Positions 37,510 through 45,907 of a stretch of 45,907 nucleotides of DNA are shown one piece after another; within the stretch, counting starts at the first letter, position 1; each line of letters starts with the position of its first letter. The translations under genes were made by a program, and so were the position numbers. Source of the DNA: an uncultured cyanobacterium (GTDB lineage Bacteria > Cyanobacteriota > Cyanobacteriia > PCC-6307 > Cyanobiaceae); the NCBI GenBank assembly GCA_903882285.1, contig CAIRWM010000062.1, positions 1-45,907 of the forward strand, written 5' to 3'. The notes below the pieces were generated by a model. The model saw only the letters and a program-made list of their open reading frames with translations, was not told where the DNA came from and made no database searches.

Positions 37510-38280
37510 TCAGCGCATCACCATGCCGCCATCCACCTGAAGCACCTGGCCAGTGATGTAGGCGGCGGCCGGATCGGCGGCCAGGAAGCGCACGGCGCCG
37601 GCCACCTCCGCCGCAGAGCCCATCCGGCCCAAAGGAATCGCCTTGAGGATCGGCTCCTTGTCGAGCTCGGCGGTCATGTCGCTCTCGATGAAGCCCGGGG
37701 CCACCGCATTGACGGTGACGCCGCGGGACGCGAATTCAGCGGCATTGCTGCGGGTCAGGCCAAGCAGGCCTGCCTTGGCGGCGCTGTAGTTGGCCTGGCC
37801 GGCGTTGCCCATCAGGGCCACCACCGAGGTGATGTTGATGATGCGGCCCGCGCGGGTCTTGAGCATCCCCTTACTGACGGCCCGGGTGCAGAGGAAGACG
37901 CCGGTGAGGTTGAGGTCAATCACGCTCTGCCAGTCGGCCGTCTTCATGCGCATCAGCAGACCATCGCGGGTGATGCCGGCGTTGTTGATGAGTACGTCGA
38001 TGCGCCCCTCCCGCTCCAGCACCGCCTTGACCATCGCCTCCACCTGGTCCTCGTCGCCCACGTTGGCCTGGTGGCTCCAGGCCCGGCCACCGGCCGCCTC
38101 GATGGCCCCCACCACCTCGGCGGCGGCCTCCGGCGAGCTGGCGTAGTTGACCACGACAGTGAAGCCAGCGGCCCCGAGGGTGTGGGCGATGGCCCGGCCG
38201 ATGCCGCGGCTGGCCCCGGTGACCAGGGCCACCTGGCCGGCGCAGGTGATGGGGCCGGGCAGGTGGTCGGCGCTGGTCAT
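37510..38280 (-). CDS. fabG: 3-oxoacyl-[acyl-carrier-protein] reductase
   Basis: NADPH-dependent reductase of the fatty-acid elongation cycle, a short-chain dehydrogenase of 256 residues. The cofactor loop is TGASRGIG (21-28), then NNAGITRD (99-106); the catalytic Ser152, Tyr165 and Lys169 are in ITSVVALMGNAGQANYSAAKAG. The end, PAAAYITGQVLQVDGGMVM, is typical of FabG. The first 14 residues are an extension beyond the usual start. It follows the K+ channel gene on the same strand after 56 bases. Confidence 0.93.
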   Translation of the reverse strand: MTSADHLPGPITCAGQVALVTGASRGIGRAIAHTLGAAGFTVVVNYASSPEAAAEVVGAIEAAGGRAWSHQANVGDEDQVEAMVKAVLEREGRIDVLINNAGITRDGLLMRMKTADWQSVIDLNLTGVFLCTRAVSKGMLKTRAGRIINITSVVALMGNAGQANYSAAKAGLLGLTRSNAAEFASRGVTVNAVAPGFIESDMTAELDKEPILKAIPLGRMGSAAEVAGAVRFLAADPAAAYITGQVLQVDGGMVMR

Positions 38281-38336
38281 CGGGGGCGGGCGGTTGCGCG
38301 GCGATCGTATGGCCGCACGGGGATCGGCAGCCGCGT

Positions 38337-39500
38337 TCAGCCGGTCATGTGGCTCTGCTCCACCACGGCGTCGCCGAGTAACTCGCGGAAGCGGGCCAGC
38401 TGCACCTTGCTGCCCATCACCACCATCAGTTGGCCGGCCACCACCGTGACCTCGCCGCCGGGATTGGCGATCAGCTCCGGCCCGCCCTTGGTGTACAGGC
38501 CGCCGCGCGAGGCGTAGGGGTTGCTGACCGCCGGTTCGGGGTTGCGCACCGCCAGCACCAGGGCGCCGGTGCGCTGGCGGATGTGCAGGTCCTGCAGGCT
38601 CCGCTCCAGCAGGGGGCCGAGCCGCTGCGGGTCGGTACTGAGCTGAAACTCCTCCACTTCGCAGTCGGAGCCGGCCAGCAGATCCATGAAATCCACCGAC
38701 AGGGGCCGCAGGGCCGTGGCAGCCATGGTGCGCCCACCGGCCACATAGGGGCTGATCACCCGGTCGGCGCCGGCCTGGCGCAGCTTGCGTTCGGCCTCTT
38801 CACTGTCTGAGCGCGCGATCAGCCGCACCTTCGGGGCGATGGCGCGGGCGCTCAGCACCACGTAGACGTTCGCCGCATCGTTGGGCAGGGCGGCCACCAG
38901 GCTGCGGCAGCGCAGAATACCCGCCTCAAGCAGGGTTTCGTCGAGGGTGGCGTCGGCAAGCAGCACCGGCAGGCCCTTCTCCTCCGCGGCCTCGCGCCGC
39001 TCCGTGTCCATCTCGACGATGAGCAGCGGGATGCCCTCCTGGCCGAGCTGGGCCGCGATTTCGCGCCCGATGCGGCCGTAGCCGCAGAGAATCACGTGGT
39101 CTTGCATGGTTTGCACCCAGTCGAGAAATCGGCGTTGCCGTACGCGGCGGAAGTAGCCCGTTTCCGAGAGGCCCAAGAGGCTCTGAATGCCCAGTTGGAC
39201 CACGACCAAACCGCCGATGATCGAGAAGACCGTCACCACTCGGCCCGCGTGGGTCAGTGGCTCCACTTCGCCGTAGCCGATCGTGGGAATCGTGATCGCC
39301 ACCATCCAGTAGCAGTCGCCCCAGTCCCAGCCCTCGGTGATCCGGTAGCCCACGGCACTGGCGTTCACTACAAGCACCAGGGCCAGCAGTGGCACCAGCC
39401 AGGGCCGGCGGGACCGGCTGGTGGGGGGGCGCCGCCGCCAGCGGGGAAGGGAGAGCCGGAATCGCTCTTCCAGCGGTGCCCGGCCGCGGCTCAGCGCCAT
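38337..39500 (-). CDS. Two-helix potassium channel with RCK (TrkA-N/TrkA-C) domains
   Basis: K+ channel subunit of 387 residues of the MthK-like layout. A basic N-terminus precedes helix 1 (WLVPLLALVLVVNASAVGY). The pore loop ends in TIGYGE (73-78), with the K+-filter GYG; helix 2 is VVTVFSIIGGLVVVQLGIQSL. The RCK domain starts HVILCGYGRIGREIAAQLG (GYGRIG 140-145), and a TrkA-C-type domain runs to the end (GGLYTKGGPELIANPGGEVTVVAGQLMVVMG). Gating by a nucleotide or ion is known for RCK channels; the ligand here is unknown. Confidence 0.9.
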   Translation of the reverse strand: MALSRGRAPLEERFRLSLPRWRRRPPTSRSRRPWLVPLLALVLVVNASAVGYRITEGWDWGDCYWMVAITIPTIGYGEVEPLTHAGRVVTVFSIIGGLVVVQLGIQSLLGLSETGYFRRVRQRRFLDWVQTMQDHVILCGYGRIGREIAAQLGQEGIPLLIVEMDTERREAAEEKGLPVLLADATLDETLLEAGILRCRSLVAALPNDAANVYVVLSARAIAPKVRLIARSDSEEAERKLRQAGADRVISPYVAGGRTMAATALRPLSVDFMDLLAGSDCEVEEFQLSTDPQRLGPLLERSLQDLHIRQRTGALVLAVRNPEPAVSNPYASRGGLYTKGGPELIANPGGEVTVVAGQLMVVMGSKVQLARFRELLGDAVVEQSHMTG

Positions 39501-39506
39501 GGCGTC

Positions 39507-40349
39507 TCAGCCCAGCCCGAGGGCTGAGAGCACGTGGTCGCTGGAGAGGGCACGCAGGCCTGAGGGAGCTGTGAGTCCTTTTACGCCGGCCCTCTCCGGC
39601 AGGCTGTCGTCGTTGCGGCCAAGGGCCACCAGTGGCACACCACAGAGCAGGGCCAGCTCTTCGGTGAGCGGATCACTGGCCAGCACCACATCGCTGGCGG
39701 CCACCAGGGCGGCCCGCTGCAGCGCATGGGCGGCATCGGCAGCAGGCACCTCGAGGGCACGCAGGGTTGGCAGACTGTTACGGATCCTGCCGGGCAGCTC
39801 CTGCCAGGACTCGGTAGGCCAGTCGCCTGGAACGCCGGCGGGACTGAGCAGCAACACCGGCCCGTCGCCGCCGGGAAGACGGGCCTCTGCCTCCGCCAGG
39901 GAGTCTCTGGGCAGGACGATCCGGAAGGCATCGGCGTCAAGGCTCACCCCGATCGGCCGCAGGTAGGCCGCCAGGGCCTGGCTTGGCCAGCCGCCGCTGG
40001 CGGGGGTCACCTTGTCGGTGGCGGAGAAGCCGCTGGCCGCAATCCGGGCCGGAATGTGGCTCATAGACAGCATCAGGTCGACCTGGCGTCCGGCAGCCAG
40101 GTTGATGCAGGCCTGGAAGTCGGGTTCGCGCACCGAGCCGAGCAGGTTGGCCCAGTCGGCGAGGGTGGCATCGTTGAAGTTGAACGGAATCAGCTTCTCG
40201 ACGGCGGGCAGCAGCTTCCAGACCCCGGCCACGGCCGGCGAGCAGGCCACCTGCATGGCGAAGTTCAGCTGCTGGGCCACGGCGGCCACGGCGGGCATGG
40301 CCTGCAGCTGGCTGACGGCGTCCCCCGGGATCAGAAACAGTGCGCGCAT
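39507..40349 (-). CDS. Glycosyltransferase family 9 protein (heptosyltransferase-like)
   Basis: Protein of 280 residues. [27 protein letters not shown] is the usual GT9 opening, and [26 protein letters not shown] the nucleotide-sugar domain opening. The final [32 protein letters not shown] matches the family's C-terminal donor site, with SDPLTEELA in place of the common D(S/T)GxxHxA. Since the last motif is altered, activity may differ from LPS heptosyl transfer. It lies just upstream of, and in line with, the K+ channel gene (6-base gap). Confidence 0.8.
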   Translation of the reverse strand: MRALFLIPGDAVSQLQAMPAVAAVAQQLNFAMQVACSPAVAGVWKLLPAVEKLIPFNFNDATLADWANLLGSVREPDFQACINLAAGRQVDLMLSMSHIPARIAASGFSATDKVTPASGGWPSQALAAYLRPIGVSLDADAFRIVLPRDSLAEAEARLPGGDGPVLLLSPAGVPGDWPTESWQELPGRIRNSLPTLRALEVPAADAAHALQRAALVAASDVVLASDPLTEELALLCGVPLVALGRNDDSLPERAGVKGLTAPSGLRALSSDHVLSALGLG

Positions 40350-40377
40350 CGGCTGGAGGCGGAGCCAGGCGGCCTGA

Positions 40378-40383
40378 TTGTAT
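40378..40383 (+). promoter_or_regulatory. Candidate -10 element for ispD
   Basis: TTGTAT overlaps an upstream ATG at 40382. A start near 40390 would make that ATG untranslatable and leave a leader of about 34 bases to GTG 40424. Confidence 0.3.
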
Positions 40384-40411
40384 GGACCGAGTCCGGAATC
40401 TTCCGCTCGAT

Positions 40412-40417
40412 GGGGAG
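40412..40417 (+). promoter_or_regulatory. Shine-Dalgarno site deciding the ispD start
   Basis: GGGGAG lies six bases before GTG 40424. It favours that start over ATG 40382, which has no such site. Confidence 0.55.
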
Positions 40418-40423
40418 TTGCCT

Positions 40424-41110
40424 GTGCATTTGCTGATCGCCGCGGCCGGCAGCGGCCGCCGCATGGGAGCCGCCGGCAACAAGCTGCTGCTGGAGGTGGC
40501 TGGCCGGCCGGTGCTCGCCTGGACCCTCGACGCCGCGCTGCAGTGCCCGGCGATCTCCTGGATCGGAATCGTCGGGCAGGCGGTGGATGCCATCACGGTG
40601 GCCGCGATCGTGGCCGCGGCCCGACCCGATCGGCCCGTGCTGTGGATTCTGGGCGGGGACACCCGACAGGAGTCGGTGCGGCGGGGGCTGGAGGCCCTGC
40701 CGCCTGAAGCGCAAGGGGTGCTGATCCATGACGGGGCCCGCTGTCTGGTGGAGCCGGAGCTGCTCGAGCGCTGTGGGGCGGCGGTGCGTGGCGGCGCCGC
40801 GGTGATCGCCGCCACGCCGGTCACCGACACCATCAAGCAGGTCAACGGGGCCGGCATTATCACGGCCACGCCCGAACGCCGCTTTCTCTGGGCGGCCCAG
40901 ACCCCCCAGGGCTTCCCGGTGCAGCGGCTGCGCCAGGCCCATGCCCAGGCCGAGGCCGAGGGCTGGAGCGTCACCGACGACGCGGCTCTGTTCGAGCGGC
41001 TGGGCCTGCCCGTCGCGGTGCTGGAGGCTCCTCCCTCCAACATCAAGCTCACCACTCCCTTTGACCTCACCATCGCCGAGGCGTTGCTGGCGGAGCGGCA
41101 CCAGCGATGA
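40424..41110 (+). CDS. ispD: 2-C-methyl-D-erythritol 4-phosphate cytidylyltransferase
   Basis: Third step of the MEP isoprenoid pathway: joins CTP and MEP to CDP-ME. The 228 residues show every family motif: [12 protein letters not shown] (CTP loop), [38 protein letters not shown] and [12 protein letters not shown] 40424 ([10 protein letters not shown]) is preferred because of the GGGGAG site and because the family usually starts right at this strand. ATG 40382 would add 14 residues. It diverges from the GT9 gene. Confidence 0.94.
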   Translation: MHLLIAAAGSGRRMGAAGNKLLLEVAGRPVLAWTLDAALQCPAISWIGIVGQAVDAITVAAIVAAARPDRPVLWILGGDTRQESVRRGLEALPPEAQGVLIHDGARCLVEPELLERCGAAVRGGAAVIAATPVTDTIKQVNGAGIITATPERRFLWAAQTPQGFPVQRLRQAHAQAEAEGWSVTDDAALFERLGLPVAVLEAPPSNIKLTTPFDLTIAEALLAERHQR

Positions 41111-41196
41111 CGGCACCCCAGTGTCGGCCTGGGACGGTTGGGTGACTGTCACAGGCATTGCTCGGACTGGCTGCCCCATGGCGAGCCTTTGCAAGA

Positions 41197-41946
41197 ATGC
41201 CTCATAATCCCGTGACACCAGGAACCTTGGAAAGCTCCGCCGCAAGCGCTGGGTCGACACCGCTGTGTTTTGGGGTCCGTTCCTTGATCGGACTACCCGT
41301 TCTCGTGGCGGTTGCTCTTCATGGTCTGCCGGTGCGTGCATTGCCCAATGCCTCCGTTCAGCTGTTCCGCATCGACGACGGCGGGGTCAAGGCGATGCCT
41401 GCCTTCAGTGCGGCCCTGGAGGCGGCCAGGCCGGCCAGGGGGCCCGCCGCCACAGTGCTGGCCCAGGCCGGTGCAGCCCCGGCCGGCAACGTGACCGTGC
41501 TCAAGGAAAGCAGCAACGAATTGACGATTCGCTTTGCGGATGCCCTGCCCAGCAATCTCTCGGCGCCCATGTCCCTGCGTCGCGTCAATGCCGATGGCAC
41601 GGTGGGCGATGAGCTGGAGCTGATCCCCCTGGAATCCCCTGCCGTCCGGATCTCGCCGGATCGTCGCGTGCTGACGATCACTCCCACCTATTCGATCCGC
41701 CAGGGCGAGTCGGTGATTGTCCTGCTGCCCACCGGGCAGGACTACGTGCTGCCGGCCCGCCTGACGCCCTGCATCTTCCAGCAGCCCATCGCGGCCTTGC
41801 CGCTCTCCCAGCCCGTCTCTGTAGTGGCCAAGCCCTTCCCCTGGTGGATCATTCCGGTCGCAGCCGGAGTGGGTGTGGGCATCTGTGCTGTCGCCGGTTG
41901 CTTCAGCGACAACGGTGGTGGTGGTAATAATCCCAGTTCCCAGTGA
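41197..41946 (+). CDS. Exported, C-terminally anchored protein of unknown function
   Basis: Protein of 249 residues. A long signal region (VRSLIGLPVLVAVALHGLPVRA) is followed by a beta-rich domain at about 95-205 (NVTVLKESSNELTIRF..., LRRVNADGTVGDELELIPL, VRISPDRRVLTITPT, GESVIVLLPTGQDYVLPA). A membrane helix, WWIIPVAAGVGVGICAVAG, then precedes a Cys/Gly/Asn tail. The start is uncertain: ATG 41197 has a CATAAT -10-like site just inside it, so GTG 41212 or TTG 41227 may be used. No family recognised. Confidence 0.65.
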   Translation: MPHNPVTPGTLESSAASAGSTPLCFGVRSLIGLPVLVAVALHGLPVRALPNASVQLFRIDDGGVKAMPAFSAALEAARPARGPAATVLAQAGAAPAGNVTVLKESSNELTIRFADALPSNLSAPMSLRRVNADGTVGDELELIPLESPAVRISPDRRVLTITPTYSIRQGESVIVLLPTGQDYVLPARLTPCIFQQPIAALPLSQPVSVVAKPFPWWIIPVAAGVGVGICAVAGCFSDNGGGGNNPSSQ

Positions 41947-42003
41947 TCGGGAGTCAAGCCCACTGATCGTTCCGGTCTGTTATTCCGTCTGCCCCATCCT
42001 CCA

Positions 42004-42327
42004 ATGATCCCCTCCTTCAATCCCCGGCCCTCGCTGGGCCTACCGGCCGTGGCGATGCTCGCCCTGACCTGCGCCGCCGAAGCCAGTCTGCTGGTGCTTC
42101 CCTCCCAGGCCGCAGGACCCGCTGCCTTCCAGCCCGACTGCCTCAAGGCCCGGGGCGTTGCCACCTCCGAGTCCGGGGCCGCCCGCTTCGATGCAGCTGC
42201 GTCGTCCAGGTCAGGCGCACCACTTTTGCTGGCGCAAAATGTGGTCGATTTGCCCGCCTGCACCTACACGCCGCTCACCCCGTCCATGGCGCCTGAGCCG
42301 GCCCTGCCGATCCGCGGTCTCTGGTGA
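42004..42327 (+). CDS. Small exported protein, 107 residues
   Basis: The signal peptide (LPAVAMLALTCAAEASLLVLPSQAAG) is followed by about 70 residues without clear structure. Two cysteines stand in FQPDCLKARG and LPACTYTPLTP, which could pair. No family recognised. It lies between the anchored protein at 41197 and mscS, all on the plus strand, and is followed within 10 bases by the strong hairpin at 42336. Confidence 0.55.
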   Translation: MIPSFNPRPSLGLPAVAMLALTCAAEASLLVLPSQAAGPAAFQPDCLKARGVATSESGAARFDAAASSRSGAPLLLAQNVVDLPACTYTPLTPSMAPEPALPIRGLW

Positions 42328-42335
42328 TCGCGCTG

Positions 42336-42369
42336 CTCAGGAGACCGGGCCATAGGCCTGGCTCCTGAG
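42336..42369 (+). terminator. Long stable hairpin between the small exported protein and mscS
   Basis: CTCAGGAG (42336-42343) pairs perfectly with CTCCTGAG (42362-42369). Inside, CCGGGCC and GGCCTGG pair with one G-T, leaving one bulged A and a three-base loop: 15 pairs in all. No T-run follows. It starts 9 bases after the upstream stop, so it could end transcription, stall RNA polymerase or protect an RNA end. Confidence 0.5.
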
Positions 42370-42430
42370 TCAGACTCCCGACAAGATCCGCACCTGGCCC
42401 TCTGTTCCAGGAAGGTGCCCTGAGACTCCG

Positions 42431-44125
42431 ATGAGGTTGCCAGTTTCTTGGCGTCACCGGCCTGGCTGGTCCCTGCTTCTGGCCATGCTTCTGGTGTTCG
42501 CCCCAGCCGGCGAGCTTCTGTCGGCGCCCCAGATCGCGGCGCCGACCTATGGCGACCTCTCATCCCGGCCGGCCCCGGCCTGGGTGACCCTTGATGGACG
42601 GCCCGTTCTGGAGATCCGTTCCGCCGCCGGCGTCAATACGCCGGCAGTTGCTGCGCGCCTGGCCAGCGCCGCCCTGCGCGATCTGGCTGAGAACAGTGTC
42701 ATCCCGCCCGAGCGCCTCGTGGTGCGGGAGGACCCTCCCTATTCGATGGTGGGGGTCCTGGCCGCCGATGGCCGCTTTGAGCCGCGCCTGGCGGTCGACG
42801 ATCGGGCCGCGGCTGCCTTCGGTCTGACGCGGCAGGACGTGGCGGAGCAGTACCGCGACAGTCTGCGCGGAGCGATCCGCCAGTACCGCAGCAGCCACAG
42901 CCTGGCGTCCTGGCTGCGGGGCACGGCCCTGGCCCTCCTTGTGCTGGGGGTCTACCTGCTCTGGCTGCGGGGCCAGTCGCGGCTCAACCGGTGGCTGGGC
43001 CGCTGGATCGCCCAGCGGGATCCGCCCGTTCTCGGCGGGCTGCGCCTCGGCGGCAGCCGGCTGCTCTCCGCTGAACAGGCCCGCTCCAGCCTGCAGGGGG
43101 CGCGGCGGCTTCTGCACTGGCTGCTGCTGGTGCTGATCAGTTATCTGCTGATTCCCTTGCTGCTCGGCCAGTTCCCGCCCACCCAGGCCGTGGCGGAGGG
43201 GCTGCGGGCCCACCTGTTGCGGGTTGTGAGCCGCCTGCTGATGGCGGTAGTGAACGCCATTCCCAACCTGCTGGCGATCCTGCTGATCCTGCTGCTGACG
43301 CGTCTGGCGATGCAGGCCTGCCAGGCCTGGTTTGCGGCGATCGAGCGGGGGCAGCTGCAGTTTTCCGGCTTCTACCGGGAATGGGCCAGGCCCACGGGCC
43401 GCCTGGTGGCTGCGGCGATCCTGGTGGCCGGCCTGGTGATCGCCTATCCCTACGTGCCCGGTTCTGGCAGCAAGGTGTTTCAGGGGGCCGGCCTGTTCGT
43501 GGGCGTGCTGGCGGCCCTGGGGTCGAGCGCCGTGGCCAGCAACGTGATCAGCGGCCTGATGCTGATCTACACCCGGGCGTTCCGCGAGGGGGATCGGGTC
43601 GACATCAATGGCGTGGTGGGCCTGGTCCAGGATCGCGACCTGCTGGTGACCCGCATCCAGACGCCGCGCAACGAGCTGGTCAGCATTCCCAATGCCACGG
43701 TGATCGCCGCCTCGATCACCAACTTCAGCTTCGCCAGGCGCGAAATCCAGCAGCCTGTGGCGATCGCCACCACGATCACGATCGGCTACGACGTCCCGTG
43801 GCGCCAGGTGCACGGCCTGCTGCTCGAGGCGGCCCGCCGTTGCACCGGAATCGCCGACGTGCCGGCTCCGGTCGTGCTGCAGACGGCCCTCAACGACTTC
43901 CACATCAGCTACGAGCTCAACGCTTGCCTTGCCGATGTGGGCCTCTATCGCGAGACCCTTTCGGAGCTGCTGGGGGCGATTCAGGACAGCTTTGCCGCCG
44001 CTGATGTGGAGATCCTCTCCCCCGGGTACCAGGCCCTCCGTGACGGCAAGCCCCGCACCGTGCCTCTCCCTGGGCCCCTCCCCTCTCCTCCCCAGCCCCC
44101 ATCGGACTTGGGGACGTCCCCCTGA
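42431..44125 (+). CDS. MscS-family mechanosensitive ion channel
   Basis: Protein of 564 residues. A signal peptide and a periplasmic domain of about 125 residues come first, then five membrane helices (RGTALALLVLGVYLLWL; LLHWLLLVLISYLLIPLL; LLMAVVNAIPNLLAILLILLLTRL; RLVAAAILVAGLVIAYPY; and the pore helix). The pore helix and beta domain read FVGVLAALGSSAVASNVISGLMLIYTRAFREGDRVDINGVVGLVQDRDLLVTRIQTPRNELVSIPNATV, the family core. Opening on membrane tension releases solutes in hypo-osmotic shock. It converges with the LD-carboxypeptidase gene across 2 bases. Confidence 0.92.
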   Translation: MRLPVSWRHRPGWSLLLAMLLVFAPAGELLSAPQIAAPTYGDLSSRPAPAWVTLDGRPVLEIRSAAGVNTPAVAARLASAALRDLAENSVIPPERLVVREDPPYSMVGVLAADGRFEPRLAVDDRAAAAFGLTRQDVAEQYRDSLRGAIRQYRSSHSLASWLRGTALALLVLGVYLLWLRGQSRLNRWLGRWIAQRDPPVLGGLRLGGSRLLSAEQARSSLQGARRLLHWLLLVLISYLLIPLLLGQFPPTQAVAEGLRAHLLRVVSRLLMAVVNAIPNLLAILLILLLTRLAMQACQAWFAAIERGQLQFSGFYREWARPTGRLVAAAILVAGLVIAYPYVPGSGSKVFQGAGLFVGVLAALGSSAVASNVISGLMLIYTRAFREGDRVDINGVVGLVQDRDLLVTRIQTPRNELVSIPNATVIAASITNFSFARREIQQPVAIATTITIGYDVPWRQVHGLLLEAARRCTGIADVPAPVVLQTALNDFHISYELNACLADVGLYRETLSELLGAIQDSFAAADVEILSPGYQALRDGKPRTVPLPGPLPSPPQPPSDLGTSP

Positions 44126-44127
44126 GC

Positions 44128-45039
44128 TCAGCCACAGAGGCTCAGGTGGCCCCGGCCGCCGTCGAGGCGGGCCCGCGCGCCCAGGGGCAGGGCGCCGTTG
44201 CCGGGGCTGTGGCCCACGGGCAGATGGGCCACCACGGGGATGGCGAGATCGAGGGTGCGCTCCCGCAGCACCTGCTCCAGATCGAAGCGCCGCTCAGCGG
44301 GTTCATCGGCGCGGCTGTCGGCCTCCGCGCAGCCCTCGAAGCTGCCGAAGCCGATGCCGCCCAGGCGCTGCAGCGCGCCACAGAGCCGCCAATGGGTGAG
44401 CATGCGCTCGATCCGGTAGGGGGCCTCACCCACGTCTTCGAGGATCAGGATCGCGCCGTCGAGCGGCGGTAGGTGGGGGGTACCCAGCAGGTGGGTGGCC
44501 ACGGTCAGATTGCCCACCAGCAGCGACCCTTCCACCATGCCGCCGCGCCAGCCGACGCCTTCGAGATCGGCCACCGGCTCGCCGAACAGCAGGGCCCGCA
44601 GGCGTTCGCGGCTCCACTCCGGCTCGCTGGCCAGGGTGGTGAGCATTGGTCCGTGCACGCCGCCGCCAAGGCCCCGCCTCACCCGCTCGAAAAGCAGGGA
44701 GGTGACGTCCGAGAAGCCAAGCAGCCAGCCGGGAGGCTGGGGCAGATCACCTTCCAGCAGACGCGCCGAGCCCCAGCCCCCGCGCACACAGGCATGCAGG
44801 CTGGCCATGGAGTCGGCGTCCAGATCCTGGCGGCGCTGGGCATCGCTGCCGGCCAGGTAGCCCCAGCGGCGGGCCAGCAGGGCAGCGGGATCGATGGCCA
44901 CGTCCAGGCCCCACTGCCGCAGCACGGCTAGGCCGGCCTCAAGGCGGCCGCTGTCTTCTAGGGCAGAGCTGGCGGCCACCAGGCGCACCACATCGCCGCG
45001 GTGCAGGGGAGTGGGCAGGGCCAGGCAGGGGGCGCTCAC
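44128..45039 (-). CDS. LD-carboxypeptidase (S66 family)
   Basis: Removes the terminal D-Ala from muropeptide tetrapeptides in peptidoglycan recycling. It has 303 residues, with no signal peptide, so it is cytosolic. Active site: Ser110 in LLGFSDVTSLLF, Glu in LEDVGEAPYRIERML (about 201), and His277 in PVGHSPGNGALPLG. CVRGGWGSARLLE before the serine is also typical. GTG 45039 overlaps the UbiA-gene stop (GTGA); the longer open frame upstream is only an overlap with that gene. Confidence 0.9.
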   Translation of the reverse strand: MSAPCLALPTPLHRGDVVRLVAASSALEDSGRLEAGLAVLRQWGLDVAIDPAALLARRWGYLAGSDAQRRQDLDADSMASLHACVRGGWGSARLLEGDLPQPPGWLLGFSDVTSLLFERVRRGLGGGVHGPMLTTLASEPEWSRERLRALLFGEPVADLEGVGWRGGMVEGSLLVGNLTVATHLLGTPHLPPLDGAILILEDVGEAPYRIERMLTHWRLCGALQRLGGIGFGSFEGCAEADSRADEPAERRFDLEQVLRERTLDLAIPVVAHLPVGHSPGNGALPLGARARLDGGRGHLSLCG

Positions 45040-45907
45040 AGCTGGGGCAGCATCAGGGCCAGCAGCAGCAGGGCACCGAGACGCACCTGGCGGCTGAAGT
45101 GGCGCCCGTAGGCAATGCGGGGTAGATCGGGGCGGCGCAGCAGCGCCGCTTCCCGCAGCATGCCGGCGCTGGCCACGGCCCAGGGCAGCCAGAACAGGGG
45201 CAGGGCCACCCCCTGCAGCAGGGCGGCGGCGGCTAGGGCCACGGCCGTGGTCGCATAGCAGAGAGCCACGGCGACTGGCGCCCGATCCCCCAGGCTGAGA
45301 GCACTGCTGCGCACGCCCACCAGCCGGTCGTCGTGGCGGTCGCTCATGGCGTAGACGGTGTCGAAGCCGAAGGTCCAGGTCAAGGTGGCGAGCCAGGTGA
45401 GCCAGAGGGCTGCACCTTGAAGGGAGCCGCTGGCGGCGGCCCAGGGGATCAGCACGGCGAAGCCCCAGCAGAGGGCCAGCACCAGCTGGGGGTAGGCGAA
45501 CCAGCGCTTGGCCGAGGGGTAGAGCAGCACTGGCGGGAGGGCCGCCACAGCCAGGACCAGGCAGAGGCCGCGGCTGTCGGCGGGTAGGGCAAGCACCACC
45601 GCCAGGGCAGCCAGCAGGCAGAGCAGCAGCAGGGCCAAGGCGATGGCGACGCTCACCCGGCCGTCGGCGAGGGGGCGGTTGCGGGTGCGCTCCACCAGTG
45701 GGTCGATGCGACGGTCCCAGAGGTCGTTGGCGATGCAGCCGGCACCGCTCACTGCCAGGCCGCCCAGCACGATCCAGCCCACCAGCTCCGGTGGCGGCGG
45801 TGCGAATGGCTGCAGCCACAGGGCCCAGCCAGCGGGGATCAAGAGAATCAACCGGCCACTGGGTTTGTGCCAGCGCAGCAGTTCCAGCCAGGCGCCCAGG
45901 GTCCCAC
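45036..45907 (-). CDS. UbiA-family 4-hydroxybenzoate polyprenyltransferase (cut by window edge)
   Basis: Membrane prenyltransferase; the start lies beyond the right edge, and reading from the edge gives LGAWLELLRWHKPSGRLILLIPAGWALW. Two Asp-rich motifs bind the prenyl diphosphate through Mg2+: NDLWDRRID and YAMSDRHDD. RTRNRPLADGR follows the first, as in 4-hydroxybenzoate transferases. In cyanobacteria this enzyme takes part in plastoquinone synthesis; that role is inferred from the lineage. At least eight helices remain. It is coupled to the LD-carboxypeptidase gene. Confidence 0.9.
   Translation of the reverse strand, partial: GTLGAWLELLRWHKPSGRLILLIPAGWALWLQPFAPPPPELVGWIVLGGLAVSGAGCIANDLWDRRIDPLVERTRNRPLADGRVSVAIALALLLLCLLAALAVVLALPADSRGLCLVLAVAALPPVLLYPSAKRWFAYPQLVLALCWGFAVLIPWAAASGSLQGAALWLTWLATLTWTFGFDTVYAMSDRHDDRLVGVRSSALSLGDRAPVAVALCYATTAVALAAAALLQGVALPLFWLPWAVASAGMLREAALLRRPDLPRIAYGRHFSRQVRLGALLLLALMLPQL

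Noticed and set aside
42560-43903. 447-residue open frame antisense to mscS
   Set aside because: Composition is that of a reversed membrane protein; the plus strand holds the MscS core.

Overview
The window reads as chromosomal DNA of a GC-rich, unicellular picocyanobacterium of the Cyanobium/Synechococcus kind. The evidence is NdhB, Vipp1, a cyAbrB regulator, a DUF1825 protein, an aa3-type ctaCDE cluster facing ctaA-ctaB, an UbiA prenyltransferase of the plastoquinone type, and very tight gene packing with many ATGA/GTGA stop-start overlaps. I see no tRNA, rRNA, insertion sequence, integrase, prophage or CRISPR array. The species call is inference.

Layout. 1-3200: an atypical LuxR-type regulator, a DUF1825 protein, and a head-to-head pair of broken genes. 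One is a periplasmic type-I binding protein; the other is a membrane protein that reads as a pentameric ligand-gated ion channel. 3282-7090: tyrS-pyrF, then a sugar-kinase-like phosphotransferase coupled to a DOMON-like protein. 7110-12880: a small exported protein and a DciA-like (DUF721) protein on the minus strand, then vipp1, a thioredoxin, an aminotransferase, a biotin ligase and an M23 peptidase on the plus strand. 12930-15340: a lone ABC ATPase and ndhB (minus). 15448-21736: topA, a lipoprotein, a DUF2232 membrane protein, a CobT-like gene and a solute-binding lipoprotein, the first four coupled. 21733-24995: a ferredoxin-like aldo/keto reductase and DUF151 nuclease (minus), ribE and an HdeD-like protein (plus). 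25003-32959: cyAbrB and ctaEDC (minus), then ctaA-ctaB and a two-gene ABC exporter (plus). 32971-38280: a 442-residue protein of unknown function, nanE, a small secreted protein, groEL2 without groES, a small membrane protein and fabG. 38337-45907: a K+ channel with RCK domain, a GT9 glycosyltransferase, ispD, two secreted proteins of unknown function, an MscS channel, an LD-carboxypeptidase and the start-less end of a UbiA prenyltransferase.

How the genes work together. The clearest functional block is respiratory: ctaCDE encode the terminal oxidase and the divergent ctaBA pair makes its haem A, followed by an ABC-2 exporter. Housekeeping genes for tRNA charging, pyrimidine, riboflavin, biotin transfer, isoprenoid and fatty-acid synthesis fill most of the rest. 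Envelope functions recur: M23 and S66 peptidoglycan enzymes, Vipp1, MscS, a K+ channel and several exported small proteins.

The most interesting signal is the decayed receptor/ion-channel pair at 1.2-3.2 kb. Also worth a look are two unrelated leaders that each carry three copies of a short repeat at an exact 16-base period, and a long perfect-looking hairpin ahead of mscS.
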